A stretch of 64,000 nt of DNA from contig NZ_KB891850.1 in the NCBI RefSeq assembly GCF_000373565.1, positions 186,001 to 250,000 on the forward strand, read 5' to 3'. Shown one piece after another: positions 16,817-25,569 of the stretch. Numbering within the stretch: the stretch's first letter is position 1; every line of letters starts with the position of its first letter. Made by a program: the position numbers and the translations under genes. The stretch comes from Streptomyces sp. HmicA12. GTDB taxonomy: Bacteria; Actinomycetota; Actinomycetes; Streptomycetales; Streptomycetaceae. The notes below the pieces were generated by a model. It worked only from the letters and a program-made list of their open reading frames with translations, was not told where the DNA came from and searched no databases.

Positions 16817-17825
16817 GCGAGCCACCCGGGTGGGGCTCAATCTCACCCTCCAGTACCTGCCGGGCGAAGATCCCGCCCGTGCCCTCGACGACCATCTGCG
16901 GCTGGTCGCCGCCGTCGAACAGGCCGGCTGGGACTCGGTGTTCGTCGCCCAGCACTATCTGAGCGAGGAGATGGCGCACCTCCAGCCGCTGCCGTTGCTC
17001 GGCCGCCTGTCGGCCGTCAGCGGCGACATGCGGCTCGGTTCCGGGATCTGCCTGCTCGCCCTCCAGAACCCGGTCGACACCGCGGAGGCGTACGCCACCG
17101 CTGACGTGCTCTGCGGCGGACGGCTGGTGTTCGGTGCCGGGCTCGGTTACCGCGACCTGGAGTACGACGCGTTCGCCGTCGCCGCGGGCGGCCGGGTCAC
17201 CCGCTTCACCCACAACCTCGACCTCGTACGGCGGTTGTGGGCCGCGGAGCGCGTCGACGCCGACCTGCCGTGGTGCCGTCTGGACGGCGCCTCGCTGTCG
17301 GTCCTGCCCGTGCAGCGGCCGGGCCCGCCCGTGTGGCTCGCCGCCAACAGCGACAAGGCCGTGCGCCGGGCCGCCCTGCTCGGCGACGCCTGGATGATCA
17401 ACCCGCACGCGGCGATGACGACCGTCGAGCGGCAGATGGGGATGTTCCGCTCGGTGCGCGCCGAGGCGGGCCTGCCGGACCCCACCGACGTACCGCTGAT
17501 GCGGGAGGTCGTGTGCGCCCCCGACCGGGCCACCGCCGCGGCCCGCGCCCGCCGTCACCTCGCCGCCAAGTACGCCACGTACAAGACATGGGGCCAGGAC
17601 ACCGTGCTGCCGGAGGGCGACCGGTTCGACGCCGACCTCGCGAACCTGTCCCGCGACCGCTTCGCGATCGGCGACCCGGACGACTGCCTGCGCACCCTGC
17701 GCGCCTGGACCGAGGCCACCGGCGCCACCGAGCTGGTGCTGCGCGTCCACTGGGCGGGCGCCCCGGTCGAGGAGGCGCTGGAGTCCGTGGAGCTGCTCAC
17801 CCGCCACGTCCTGCCGTACCTCTGA
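16803..17825 (+). CDS. LLM-class flavin-dependent oxidoreductase
   Basis: This luciferase-like TIM-barrel enzyme has 340 aa. Visible family features are VGLNLTLQY at the N-terminus, the F420/FMN-type motif AAVEQAGWDSVFVAQHYL, RLGSGICLLALQNPV, the phosphate-site stretch GGRLVFGAGLGYRDLEYDAF, and PPVWLAANSDKAVRRAALLGD in the second half. It probably uses FMN or F420 to oxidise or hydroxylate a pathway intermediate. Its start overlaps the preceding gene by 14 bases; ATG 16803 is chosen over the adjacent GTG 16800. It is the only clearly active redox enzyme of the ligase operon, since the oxygenase-like neighbour seems inactive. Confidence 0.88.
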   Translation: MNDRKRATRVGLNLTLQYLPGEDPARALDDHLRLVAAVEQAGWDSVFVAQHYLSEEMAHLQPLPLLGRLSAVSGDMRLGSGICLLALQNPVDTAEAYATADVLCGGRLVFGAGLGYRDLEYDAFAVAAGGRVTRFTHNLDLVRRLWAAERVDADLPWCRLDGASLSVLPVQRPGPPVWLAANSDKAVRRAALLGDAWMINPHAAMTTVERQMGMFRSVRAEAGLPDPTDVPLMREVVCAPDRATAAARARRHLAAKYATYKTWGQDTVLPEGDRFDADLANLSRDRFAIGDPDDCLRTLRAWTEATGATELVLRVHWAGAPVEEALESVELLTRHVLPYL

Positions 17826-17855
17826 CGCACGCCGCCCCCACAGGAGTAGAGACAG

Positions 17856-19097
17856 ATGACACAACCACCACGAGTGCTGGTGATCCGGCCCTCCAAGGAG
17901 CGCGAGGCGGCGCTGCGCACCCTCGCCAGGACCGGCGCCGAGATCGTCGTGGCCGACCACCCGGACAACGACCTGGCCGGGTTCGCCGACGTCCAGCTGC
18001 CGCTGCCGCGCGTCCCCGACGCGTTCCGCACCGGCCGGGTCGGTGAACTGGAGGACCGTATCGCCGAGTTCCACGCCCGGTCCCCGCTGACCGCGATCCT
18101 CGCCGACTTCGACTATCTGCTGCCGCTGGTCGGCCGGCTCAACGAACGGTTCGGCCTGCGCGGCCACACCGAGGCCTCCGGGCTCGCCTGCTCCCACAAG
18201 CGCCACCAGCGCGCCGCCCTGGACCGGGCCGGGGTGCCCCAGCCGCGCTGGGCGCACTGCCGGAGCCGGGCCGCCGCCCACGAGTTCGCCAGGACGACCG
18301 GCTGGCCCGTCGTCGTCAAGCCCGCCGACCGCTCGGCCAGCTGCGCCGTCGCCGTGGTCCACGACCTGCCCGCGCTCGACGCCGCCGTGGACGCCGCGCT
18401 CGCCGAGTCCTGGGACGGCGAGGCGCTCGTCGAGGAGTACCTGGACGGCCCCGAGGTCAGCGTCGAGGCGGTCGTCGCCGACGGCGCCGTCACCACCGTC
18501 GCCGTCACCGGCAAGGGCATCGGCGGCCGCACCGGCACCCTCAAGCTGGACGCCGAGACACCGGCCCGGCTCGGCGCCGGGGAGCGCGCCGCCGTCGAGC
18601 GGGCCGCCGCCGACGCCGTGCTCGCCTGCGGGCTGCTCGACGGCCCCGCCCACACCGAGGTCCGCCTCACCGCGCACGGCCCGCGCATCGTCGAGGTCAA
18701 CGGGCGCATCGGCGGCGTCTTCATCAGCCACATGGTGCGCGCCGTCACCGGCGTCGACCTGTACCGGGCCTGGTACGACGTGCTCCACGGCACGGAACCC
18801 GAACTCGCCCCGCGCGCCGACGGGTTCGCGGTCCGGCGGTGCGTCTCCGACACGGAAGGGCTGGTGGAGTCCGTCGAGATGACCGCGCTCCCCGCCGAGC
18901 TGGCCGCGGCGCACCTGCTCACCCGCTGCTTCGTCCGCCCCGGCGACCGGCTCGCGCCCATCGAGAACGGCAACGAGATGCGCGCCGCCGTCGTCGCCCA
19001 CGCCGACACCCGCGAGGCCGCCGTCGAGGCCGCCGACGCGCTCGCCGCACACCTCGTCATCCGCACCACGCCACTGAGCCAGGAGGCCGGGGCATGA
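17856..19097 (+). CDS. ATP-grasp ligase 1
   Basis: This ATP-dependent carboxylate-amine ligase has 413 aa. The pre-ATP-grasp domain begins RVLVIRPSKER. The ATP-binding lid carries WPVVVKPADRSASCAVAVV and EALVEEYLDGPEVSVEAVV, and the metal-binding end is HTEVRLTAHG with RIVEVNGRIGG. This is the L-amino-acid-ligase (BacD-like) / carbamoyl-phosphate-synthase-type pattern, so it should form an acyl-phosphate and join it to an amine. AGGAG precedes ATG 17856. It overlaps the second ATP-grasp gene by ATGA. Substrates cannot be told from sequence. Confidence 0.9.
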   Translation: MTQPPRVLVIRPSKEREAALRTLARTGAEIVVADHPDNDLAGFADVQLPLPRVPDAFRTGRVGELEDRIAEFHARSPLTAILADFDYLLPLVGRLNERFGLRGHTEASGLACSHKRHQRAALDRAGVPQPRWAHCRSRAAAHEFARTTGWPVVVKPADRSASCAVAVVHDLPALDAAVDAALAESWDGEALVEEYLDGPEVSVEAVVADGAVTTVAVTGKGIGGRTGTLKLDAETPARLGAGERAAVERAAADAVLACGLLDGPAHTEVRLTAHGPRIVEVNGRIGGVFISHMVRAVTGVDLYRAWYDVLHGTEPELAPRADGFAVRRCVSDTEGLVESVEMTALPAELAAAHLLTRCFVRPGDRLAPIENGNEMRAAVVAHADTREAAVEAADALAAHLVIRTTPLSQEAGA

Positions 19098-20314
19098 GCC
19101 GAGTCCTCGTCCTCAACCGCTACCGGCTGCAGTCCGCCGCGTTCCACCGCTGGCTCGACCCCGGGCACGAGCTGTACCTGATCAACTGCGCGACCCGGGC
19201 CGTCGACCGGCACCCCGAGGCCGCCGCGATCCGCGCACGGTACGCGGCGATCGCCGAGTTCGACGACTACACGGCCAACCCCGAGGTCGTCGAGACCGCC
19301 CGGGAGTGGATCCGCGCCCACGACATCGACACGATCGTCGCCTTCTCCGAGCACGACGTGCTCCGGGCCGCCCGGCTGCGCGACGAGTTCGGCCTTCAGG
19401 GGCAGAGCGGGGCCAGCGCCGAGGCCTACCGTGACAAGCTCCGCATGAAGCGGCTCCTCGACGCGGCCGGACTGCCCGTCGTGCCGTACGCCGAACTCGA
19501 ACGCCCCGGCGACATCGAACGGTTCGCGGCCGGGGCCGGCTATCCGGTACTCGCCAAGCCGCGCACCGGCACCGGCTCCCAGGGCATCGAGCGCGTCGAC
19601 GACGACGCGCAGGCCGCCGCCTTCGCCGCCGCGCACCCCACGGACCTCGCCGACCACCTCGTCGAGGCCTTCACCCCGCACGAACTCCTGCACTGCGACG
19701 GGGTGTTCGCCGACGGGAAGGCCGTCTTCAGCGAGGTGTGGTCCTGGTCCACCACCATGCTGGAGGTCCGTGACCAGCCGGTGCCCACCCTGGCCGTCAC
19801 CCTCGACGCCGACGACCCGCGCCGTGCCGAACTCGTCCGGCTCGCCGAGCAGACCCTGCGGGCACTGCCCACGCCCCGGGCCACCGCCTTCCACATCGAG
19901 TTCTTCGACACCGCCGACGGCATCGTCGTCAACGAGGCGGCGAGCCGGGTCGGCGGCGGCCGCATCCAGCCCACCCTGCGCCGGCTGCACGGCGTCGACC
20001 TCGTGGAACTGGCCGCCCGCCACCAGACCCGCTCCACACCCGAGGCCCTGATCCCCGAACGGGCCGCGCCCACCGCCGGTTTCCTGCTCGTGTACGACAG
20101 CCAGGGCGCCCGGGGCCGCGCGCCGGCCACCTGCGAACTGCCCGGCATCAGCCACTACGAGACCGCCCTGCCCCCGGTCACCGGCGAGCGCCCCGACGTC
20201 GCCTCCACCGCCTACCTGCTCAGCGGCGTCGCCCTCGGCGACAGCCGGGCCCGGACCGGTGAGCGACTGCTCGCCCTGCACCGCTGGTTCCTCGACGGCG
20301 TCGTCGACGGCTGA
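19094..20314 (+). CDS. ATP-grasp ligase 2
   Basis: This second ATP-grasp enzyme of 406 aa is clearly divergent from its neighbour. The start ATG 19094 lies in an ATGA overlap, with AGGAGG about 8 bases upstream. The N-terminal domain reads RVLVLNRYRLQS. The central grasp has YPVLAKPRTGTGSQGIERV and LVEAFTPHELLHCDG, and the magnesium site is HIEFFDTADGIVVNEAASR with VGGGR. The motif order is the same as in ligase 1, but sequence identity looks low, so the two probably catalyse different bond formations rather than being a recent duplication. A 54-base gap separates it from the next gene. Confidence 0.9.
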   Translation: MSRVLVLNRYRLQSAAFHRWLDPGHELYLINCATRAVDRHPEAAAIRARYAAIAEFDDYTANPEVVETAREWIRAHDIDTIVAFSEHDVLRAARLRDEFGLQGQSGASAEAYRDKLRMKRLLDAAGLPVVPYAELERPGDIERFAAGAGYPVLAKPRTGTGSQGIERVDDDAQAAAFAAAHPTDLADHLVEAFTPHELLHCDGVFADGKAVFSEVWSWSTTMLEVRDQPVPTLAVTLDADDPRRAELVRLAEQTLRALPTPRATAFHIEFFDTADGIVVNEAASRVGGGRIQPTLRRLHGVDLVELAARHQTRSTPEALIPERAAPTAGFLLVYDSQGARGRAPATCELPGISHYETALPPVTGERPDVASTAYLLSGVALGDSRARTGERLLALHRWFLDGVVDG

Positions 20315-20368
20315 CCCGCTCCTCCGTTCAACACCACCCCGCCCCACCCCTTGAAGGGATCCTTCACC

Positions 20369-21463
20369 ATGCCCGGATACAACCCGGACGCCTACCGCAT
20401 GGGCATCGAGTTCGAGTACCAGCTGGTCGGCGCCGACGGCCGCCCGCAGCACTGGCAGGACCTCTCCTTCCCCGTGCTCAAGGACGTCATCGCCAAGTCC
20501 AACGCGCCCAGCAACGACTACATGGCCGTCAAGTACCCCGGCTCCGACCAGCGCAGCTTCTACCTGGAGGGCTACGACCTCACCGACGAGCAGGGCGACA
20601 TCACCGACCTGCACGTCAAGGGCATCGAGATCAGCACCCCGATCGCCGCCGACGTGTACGAGCAGCAGGAGTACCTCGTCACGCACTACGAGGAGATGCA
20701 GGGCCTGCTCGCCGACGTCGGCCTGCGCGGCAGCGCGTACGGCGCGCACCGCTCCACCGAGGAGTACCGGGGCCCGCGCGGCGGGCGCGGCGTCGAGGGC
20801 TGGGCCGCCGCCGAGACGGCCATGATGACCTGGGGCATCCACGTCAACGTCAGCTTCCCCGAGGCCGTCGAGGCCGGCCTCGACCGTGACTACCTGCACG
20901 CCAAGATGGACTGGTTCGGACCGGCCCTCATCCTGCTCAGCGCCAACACCCCGGTGCGCGGCGAGGGCCCCTGGACGGTGGACGGCGTCGTCGGCAAGTC
21001 CGAGCGCTCCTACCGCCGCAGCTTCACCCGTCGCCCGATGTACTTCCGCGACGACCAGTACTTCCGCAAGGAAGTCACCTGCATCGACATCACCCACCGC
21101 CTCGACCTGGTCCGCGGCTACACCGCGCTGATCACCGGACTGATGCTGGAGAAGCGCGAGTTCACCCCCGTCGCCTCGCCGTTCGCCGACCAGAACATGC
21201 GCCAGGCCGCCCTGCACGGCTACCAGGCCCCGCTTCTGGACCGGCACTTCGGCTCCGTCGACCCCGGCGCCTTGGTCGACGACGCCCTCGACCGTGCCGC
21301 CAAGGGCCTTGCCGACCAGGGCCTGGACACGGCTCCGCTGGACGCCCTGCGCGACCTGGCCGCCCGCCGCCGCTGCCCGGCCGACGACACCCTCGACCTC
21401 TGGTACGCCAACCCCGACTGGGCCGCGTTCCTGGAGGCACAGGCCGAGCTGACCGGCCACTGA
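20369..21463 (+). CDS. Glutamate-cysteine-ligase-like (GCS family) carboxylate-amine ligase
   Basis: This 364-aa protein has the glutamate-cysteine ligase fold: MGIEFEYQLV (the EFE metal/ATP motif at the N-terminus), VKGIEISTPI, GIHVNVSFPEA, the sugar/phosphate stretch SANTPVRGEG and a terminal alpha-helical part. The family joins a carboxylate, usually the gamma-carboxyl of Glu, to an amine with ATP. In a biosynthetic operon it probably makes one amide of the product rather than glutathione, which Streptomyces does not use. ATG 20369 has GAAGGGA nine bases upstream, which fixes the start against TTG 20351. Confidence 0.85.
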   Translation: MPGYNPDAYRMGIEFEYQLVGADGRPQHWQDLSFPVLKDVIAKSNAPSNDYMAVKYPGSDQRSFYLEGYDLTDEQGDITDLHVKGIEISTPIAADVYEQQEYLVTHYEEMQGLLADVGLRGSAYGAHRSTEEYRGPRGGRGVEGWAAAETAMMTWGIHVNVSFPEAVEAGLDRDYLHAKMDWFGPALILLSANTPVRGEGPWTVDGVVGKSERSYRRSFTRRPMYFRDDQYFRKEVTCIDITHRLDLVRGYTALITGLMLEKREFTPVASPFADQNMRQAALHGYQAPLLDRHFGSVDPGALVDDALDRAAKGLADQGLDTAPLDALRDLAARRRCPADDTLDLWYANPDWAAFLEAQAELTGH

Positions 21464-21475
21464 GCGACCCCTGCC

Positions 21476-21508
21476 GGCGGGGGCGGCGCCCGGCGCGCCG
21501 CCCCCGCC
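21476..21508 (+). terminator. Perfect 14-bp GC hairpin inside the ligase operon
   Basis: Bases 21476-21489 pair perfectly with 21495-21508 around a 5-nt loop in the 83-base gap between the GCS-like and asnB-like genes. There is no T-run. It may attenuate transcription or stabilise the upstream mRNA end. Confidence 0.6.
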
Positions 21509-21546
21509 CCGCCCCCACGACGACCGGAAGGACGCGTTCGACAGCC

Positions 21547-23340
21547 ATGTGCCGCATCTTCGGCCTGCTCGATCCCCACCTCGGCCACGACGCCCTGCAC
21601 CGCCTGGGCGAACAGACGGCCGGGCTCCTGCGCCACGGTGGCCCCGACGGGCACGCCCACCGGGTCTTCGACGGGGGCCTGATCGGCGGCACCCGCCTGG
21701 CGATCTCCGACCCCGCCCACGGCTGGCAGCCGTTCACCCGCGACGGCCTGACCGTCTTCTACAACGGCGAGATCTACAACGCGCCCGCACTGCGCCGCCA
21801 ACTGGCCGCCGAAGGAGTGCAGTTCAGCACCGACTGCGACGGCGAGGTCATCGCCCCGCTGTTCGCCCGGCACGGCACCGGCGCCGCCGCCCTGCTCGAC
21901 GGCATGTTCGCCATCGCCGTACACGAGCAGCGCACCGGGCGCCTCACCCTGATCCGGGACCAGGCGGGCATCAAGCCCCTCTACCTGTTCGCCGACGGTG
22001 GCCGGTTCGGCTTCGCCTCCGAACTGGCCGCTCTCCTGCGGCTGCGGGGCACCGCCGTCCAGGTCGACCCCGACGCCCTCGACCGCTATCTGCGGTTCAA
22101 GGCTCCGTTCGGCGCGGTCCCCGCTCCCGGCGCGCTCGGCGACCCGACCATGGTCGAGGGGGTGCACGCGCTGCCGCCCGGCCATGCCCTGCAGGTCACG
22201 CCCGGCGGCGCGCCCCGTGTCACCCGCGTCGCCGAGGTCGCCGCGACCCGTCACACCGACCCGGTGGCCGACCTGGGCCGACTGCTGCCCGAGGCCGTCG
22301 CCGGGATGCTGCCCACCGACGTGCCCTACTGCTCGGTGCTCTCCGGCGGCCTCGACTCCTCCGTCGTCACCACCCTCGCCGCCCGCGCCGCGGGCCCCGT
22401 GCAGACCTTCACCGTGGTGCCCCGCAAGAAGTCCGCGTACGACGAACTGGCGTACGCGCAACTCGTCGCCGAGACCACCGGATCGCCTCTGGAACAGGTG
22501 CCCGTCGGCGGTGGCGACATCCCGGCCCTGCTGCCCGCCGTGGTCGCGAGCCTCGGCCAGCCCAACTCCGACCCCATCATCGTCAGCACGTACCGGCTGT
22601 TCCGCGCGGTCCGCGAGGCGGGCTACCCCGTCGCCCTCACCGGGGACGCGAGCGACGAACTCTTCGGCGGCTACGACCGGTTCCGCGCGCTCGCCCGCAG
22701 CGGTGACGCCACCGGCTACCGCGACGCCCTCGCGGGCGTCCCGGCCGCATGGCAGCGCTCGCTCTACACCGACGGTGCACTGGCCCGACTGGAGACGGCC
22801 GCGCGCCCCGACGACGGCCCGTGGGCACGTTCCCACGCCTGCCCGCCGACCGCCGCGGACGCGGCCACCGACTTCGAACTGCGTCACCGGCTGCCCGTCT
22901 ACCACCTGCAGCGCGTCGACCACCTCAGCGCCGCGCACGCCGTGGAAGCCCGGGTGCCGTTCTGCCGCAACGGCGTGACGGCGCTGGGCCGTTCACTGAC
23001 CCTGGCGCAGAAACTCGGCCCCGACGACACCGTGAAGATCACCCTCGCGAGGGCGGCGGCCCGTCACGGCTGGGCACCCGACGCCGTCCTGAACCGGCCG
23101 AAGCAGCCCTTCACCTTCCGGCTCGCCGACCACCTCCTCGACGAGCAGGGCCTCGCCCTGGACTGGGCCCGTCAGGTCCTCACCGACCCGGCCGCCCGCC
23201 GTGGCTGGTTCGCCCCCGACCGCGTGGAGAAGCTGCTCGCGGAGTTCGAGGAGCGCCGCACCGAACCCCTGGCACACACCGTCTGGGCCCTGCTCGTCCT
23301 GGAGCTGTGGCTCGGCCAGATCGACGGAGGCGTCCGATGA
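21547..23340 (+). CDS. asnB: Asparagine synthetase (glutamine-hydrolysing) homologue
   Basis: This protein has 597 aa and two complete domains. The N-terminal Ntn amidotransferase domain begins MCRIFG, so the nucleophile Cys2 is present; RHGGPDG, YNGEIYN and CDGEVI follow. The synthetase domain has the PP-loop SGGLDSS (266-272) and LTGDASDELFGGYDRF. It should use ATP to adenylate a carboxylate and amidate it with glutamine-derived ammonia. Retention of Cys2 distinguishes it from beta-lactam synthetases, which lose it, although the clavam-like context makes ring closure a competing idea. The start is fixed by Cys2; the GGAAGGA upstream is rather far (about 15 nt). It overlaps the next gene by ATGA. 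Confidence 0.88.
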   Translation: MCRIFGLLDPHLGHDALHRLGEQTAGLLRHGGPDGHAHRVFDGGLIGGTRLAISDPAHGWQPFTRDGLTVFYNGEIYNAPALRRQLAAEGVQFSTDCDGEVIAPLFARHGTGAAALLDGMFAIAVHEQRTGRLTLIRDQAGIKPLYLFADGGRFGFASELAALLRLRGTAVQVDPDALDRYLRFKAPFGAVPAPGALGDPTMVEGVHALPPGHALQVTPGGAPRVTRVAEVAATRHTDPVADLGRLLPEAVAGMLPTDVPYCSVLSGGLDSSVVTTLAARAAGPVQTFTVVPRKKSAYDELAYAQLVAETTGSPLEQVPVGGGDIPALLPAVVASLGQPNSDPIIVSTYRLFRAVREAGYPVALTGDASDELFGGYDRFRALARSGDATGYRDALAGVPAAWQRSLYTDGALARLETAARPDDGPWARSHACPPTAADAATDFELRHRLPVYHLQRVDHLSAAHAVEARVPFCRNGVTALGRSLTLAQKLGPDDTVKITLARAAARHGWAPDAVLNRPKQPFTFRLADHLLDEQGLALDWARQVLTDPAARRGWFAPDRVEKLLAEFEERRTEPLAHTVWALLVLELWLGQIDGGVR

Positions 23341-24314
23341 CCGCCCTCGCCACCGACACCGAGCGGGTCCGCGCCGTCGGCGTCGACGTCGGGCTGTGGA
23401 GCGTGGACGGCGCGGCGGCGCCCACGCTCGTCGTCGCCAGCTCCCGCCGGCTGGCCGACCCGCTGCCCGTCCTGGAGACCGCGGTCGCCGCGATGGGCCG
23501 ACCCGTCGCCAAGGTCGCCCTCGTGCACCCCGCCGCCGACGGCGTGGACGTGACCGCCGAGTACGTCTTCGCGCAGGTCGTCACCGACGGCGGCCGGCAC
23601 GTCCTGGACCTCACACCCGAGTGCGGCCACTCGATGCTCGCCGCCGCCACGCATCTGACGGCGCGCGGCCGGGGCCCGGCGGACGGCGGCCCGCTGCGTC
23701 TGCTCACCCACCGCCACGGTCTGCCGCGCGTGGTCGGGTGCGCCATCCGCGTGCTCGACGCGGCGGCCGGTGTGCACGACGCGGGCCTCACCTTTCCGCT
23801 CGGCGACCACGGCTCCGCGTTCCCGCTGGGCCCGGACCCGCTCACCCTGGCCGTCGCGGGCGGCCCGGTCCCGGCCACCGTCGTCGACAGTGGCAACCCG
23901 TACGTGTTCGTCGACGCCACCGCGCTCGGCGTCGCCGACACCGCGGCCCTGGGCGCCGCGGGCGACGCACTGCGCGCCGTGCTCCAGGACGTACGGCGGC
24001 AGACGGCACCCCGGCTCGGCCTCGCCGACTCCGAAGTGCTGCCCAAGCCCGCGCTGCTGCTGCGCGCCGCGGACGGCGGGCTGCACGTACGGGCCCTGTC
24101 CGCCGACGACTGGCACCCCGGTCTCGCGCTCACCGGACTCGTCGCCGTCGCCACGCTGGTGGCGGGCGACACCCCCGGTGACGCGGACCTGACGGTCGGC
24201 CACTCCTCGGGCGCCTCCACGGTCGGGCTGCGCACCCGTCCGGACGGCACCCGCGTCCTGACCGTCACGGGCCGCCGGGTCACCCGGCTCGCCCAGCTCA
24301 CCCTCGGGGAGTGA
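23337..24314 (+). CDS. PrpF/DapF-fold isomerase-like protein
   Basis: This 325-aa protein aligns by eye with the PrpF (aconitate isomerase) branch of the diaminopimelate-epimerase fold: DVTAEYVFAQVVTDGGRHVL, the Cys-containing LTPECGHSML in the place of the usual NCGN, FPLGPDPLTL, and VDSGNPYVFVDATALG. The GGTSKG motif near the N-terminus of PrpF is not visible; instead there is DVGLWSVDGAAAPTLVV. One catalytic Cys therefore remains, but the partner residue may be lost or replaced. The family moves double bonds or epimerises acidic substrates. It is coupled to asnB (ATGA) and to the exporter (GTGA). The fold assignment is fairly confident; the reaction is unknown. Confidence 0.65.
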   Translation: MTALATDTERVRAVGVDVGLWSVDGAAAPTLVVASSRRLADPLPVLETAVAAMGRPVAKVALVHPAADGVDVTAEYVFAQVVTDGGRHVLDLTPECGHSMLAAATHLTARGRGPADGGPLRLLTHRHGLPRVVGCAIRVLDAAAGVHDAGLTFPLGDHGSAFPLGPDPLTLAVAGGPVPATVVDSGNPYVFVDATALGVADTAALGAAGDALRAVLQDVRRQTAPRLGLADSEVLPKPALLLRAADGGLHVRALSADDWHPGLALTGLVAVATLVAGDTPGDADLTVGHSSGASTVGLRTRPDGTRVLTVTGRRVTRLAQLTLGE

Positions 24315-25549
24315 CCGTGCCGCTGCTGCCCACGGGCCGGGACCAGCGCTGGCTGGCCGTCGGCAACCTGGTCAACATGACCGGCACCGGTGCCACGCTC
24401 TCGGCTCTCGTGGTCTTCCTCGCCGACGCCAAGGACCTGCCGCTCGGTCAGGCCGCGGGGCTGCTCACGGCCGCCGGGCTGATCGGGGTGACGGGTGCGG
24501 TGCCGCTCGGCCAGCTCAGCGACCGGTACGGGGCCCGCGCCGTCGCCCTGGCAGGCGAACTCGTCGGCGCCGTCACGACCTTGCTGCTGCTCGTCGCGGG
24601 CGGCGCCTGGAGTTGCGCCCTGTGTCTGGCCGTGCGCCAGCTCGCGGTCAGTGGCACCACGGCGGCCCGCGCCACCCTGATGGGCCGGCTCGTCCCTGCC
24701 CCGGAGCGCGCCGCGCTGCGCGCCTACCAGCGGTCGGTGTCGAACATCGGCTTCTCGCTCGGAGCGCTCGGCGCCGCCGCCGCGATGACCTGGGGCGGCA
24801 CCGCTCTGTATGTGCTGATCGCCGTGGACGCGGCGACCTACCTCTTCGGCGCGTACGCCACGACCCGGCTGCCCGAGGTGGGCCGTGGCGTGCGGCGCGC
24901 GGGGCTCGCCAAGGACGCGCTGCGCGACGCGGGTTACCTCGGCGCGAGCCTGCTGAACGCCGTGCACACCCTGAACCGCGCGGTCGTCTCGCTCGGCGTG
25001 CCGCTGTGGATCGTGTACGCGACGACGCTGCCGCACTGGACGGTGTCCGCCGCGATGATCGCGAACACGCTGCTGGTGATCCTCCTCCAGATACCGCTCA
25101 GCCCGTACGCCCAGGACATCGCCCGCTCCCGCCGCTCACTGCTCGCGGCGGGCCTGCTCACCGCGGCGGGCTGCGCGGCGCTGGGCACCGCCGACGCGTA
25201 CGACACCGTCGCCCGGCTGGTGTGGCCGCTGTTCGCACTGGCCTGCCTGGCGCTCGCACTGGGCGAGATCCTGGGCGCGGCGGCGGGCTGGACGCTGTCC
25301 TACGAACTGGCGCCCGAACCTCTCCTCGGCCAGTACCAGGGCGTGTGGCAGCTGATCGCCGACGGCTCGTCGAAGGCCGCGGGACCCGCGGTGATCGGCT
25401 GGGCGCTCGCCGCGGGTCCCGCGGGCTGGACGGCGCTCGCGGCGGTGTTCGCGGCGACCGGAGCGGTGAGCCCGCCGCTGATCCGCTGGGCCGGGCGCCG
25501 CCACACGGCCCGGACGGCAGGCGCGGGGGAGCTGATCGCGGACACCTGA
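24311..25549 (+). CDS. MFS exporter of the ligase cluster
   Basis: This membrane transporter has 412 aa and about 12 predicted helices. The A-motif region between helices 2 and 3 reads GQLSDRYGARAVAL, and the second half begins near SLLNAVHTLNRAVVSLGV. The drug:H+ antiporter style and its position as the last gene of the operon suggest export of the product or self-resistance. GTG 24311 overlaps the stop of the PrpF-like gene (GTGA). The convergent NlpC/P60 gene ends 20 bases downstream, with no clear hairpin between them. Confidence 0.88.
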   Translation: MTVPLLPTGRDQRWLAVGNLVNMTGTGATLSALVVFLADAKDLPLGQAAGLLTAAGLIGVTGAVPLGQLSDRYGARAVALAGELVGAVTTLLLLVAGGAWSCALCLAVRQLAVSGTTAARATLMGRLVPAPERAALRAYQRSVSNIGFSLGALGAAAAMTWGGTALYVLIAVDAATYLFGAYATTRLPEVGRGVRRAGLAKDALRDAGYLGASLLNAVHTLNRAVVSLGVPLWIVYATTLPHWTVSAAMIANTLLVILLQIPLSPYAQDIARSRRSLLAAGLLTAAGCAALGTADAYDTVARLVWPLFALACLALALGEILGAAAGWTLSYELAPEPLLGQYQGVWQLIADGSSKAAGPAVIGWALAAGPAGWTALAAVFAATGAVSPPLIRWAGRRHTARTAGAGELIADT

Positions 25550-25569
25550 GAGCCGCGGGCTCCCGTGCC

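Noticed and set aside
20351..20371. TTG 20351 as start of the GCS-like gene
   Set aside because: It lies inside the ribosome-binding GAAGGGA of ATG 20369 and would add a non-homologous segment.
18113..21460. Minus-strand open frame of 1115 codons opposite the ATP-grasp and GCS-like genes
   Set aside because: No domain and no ribosome site; a shadow of high third-position GC in three real plus-strand genes.
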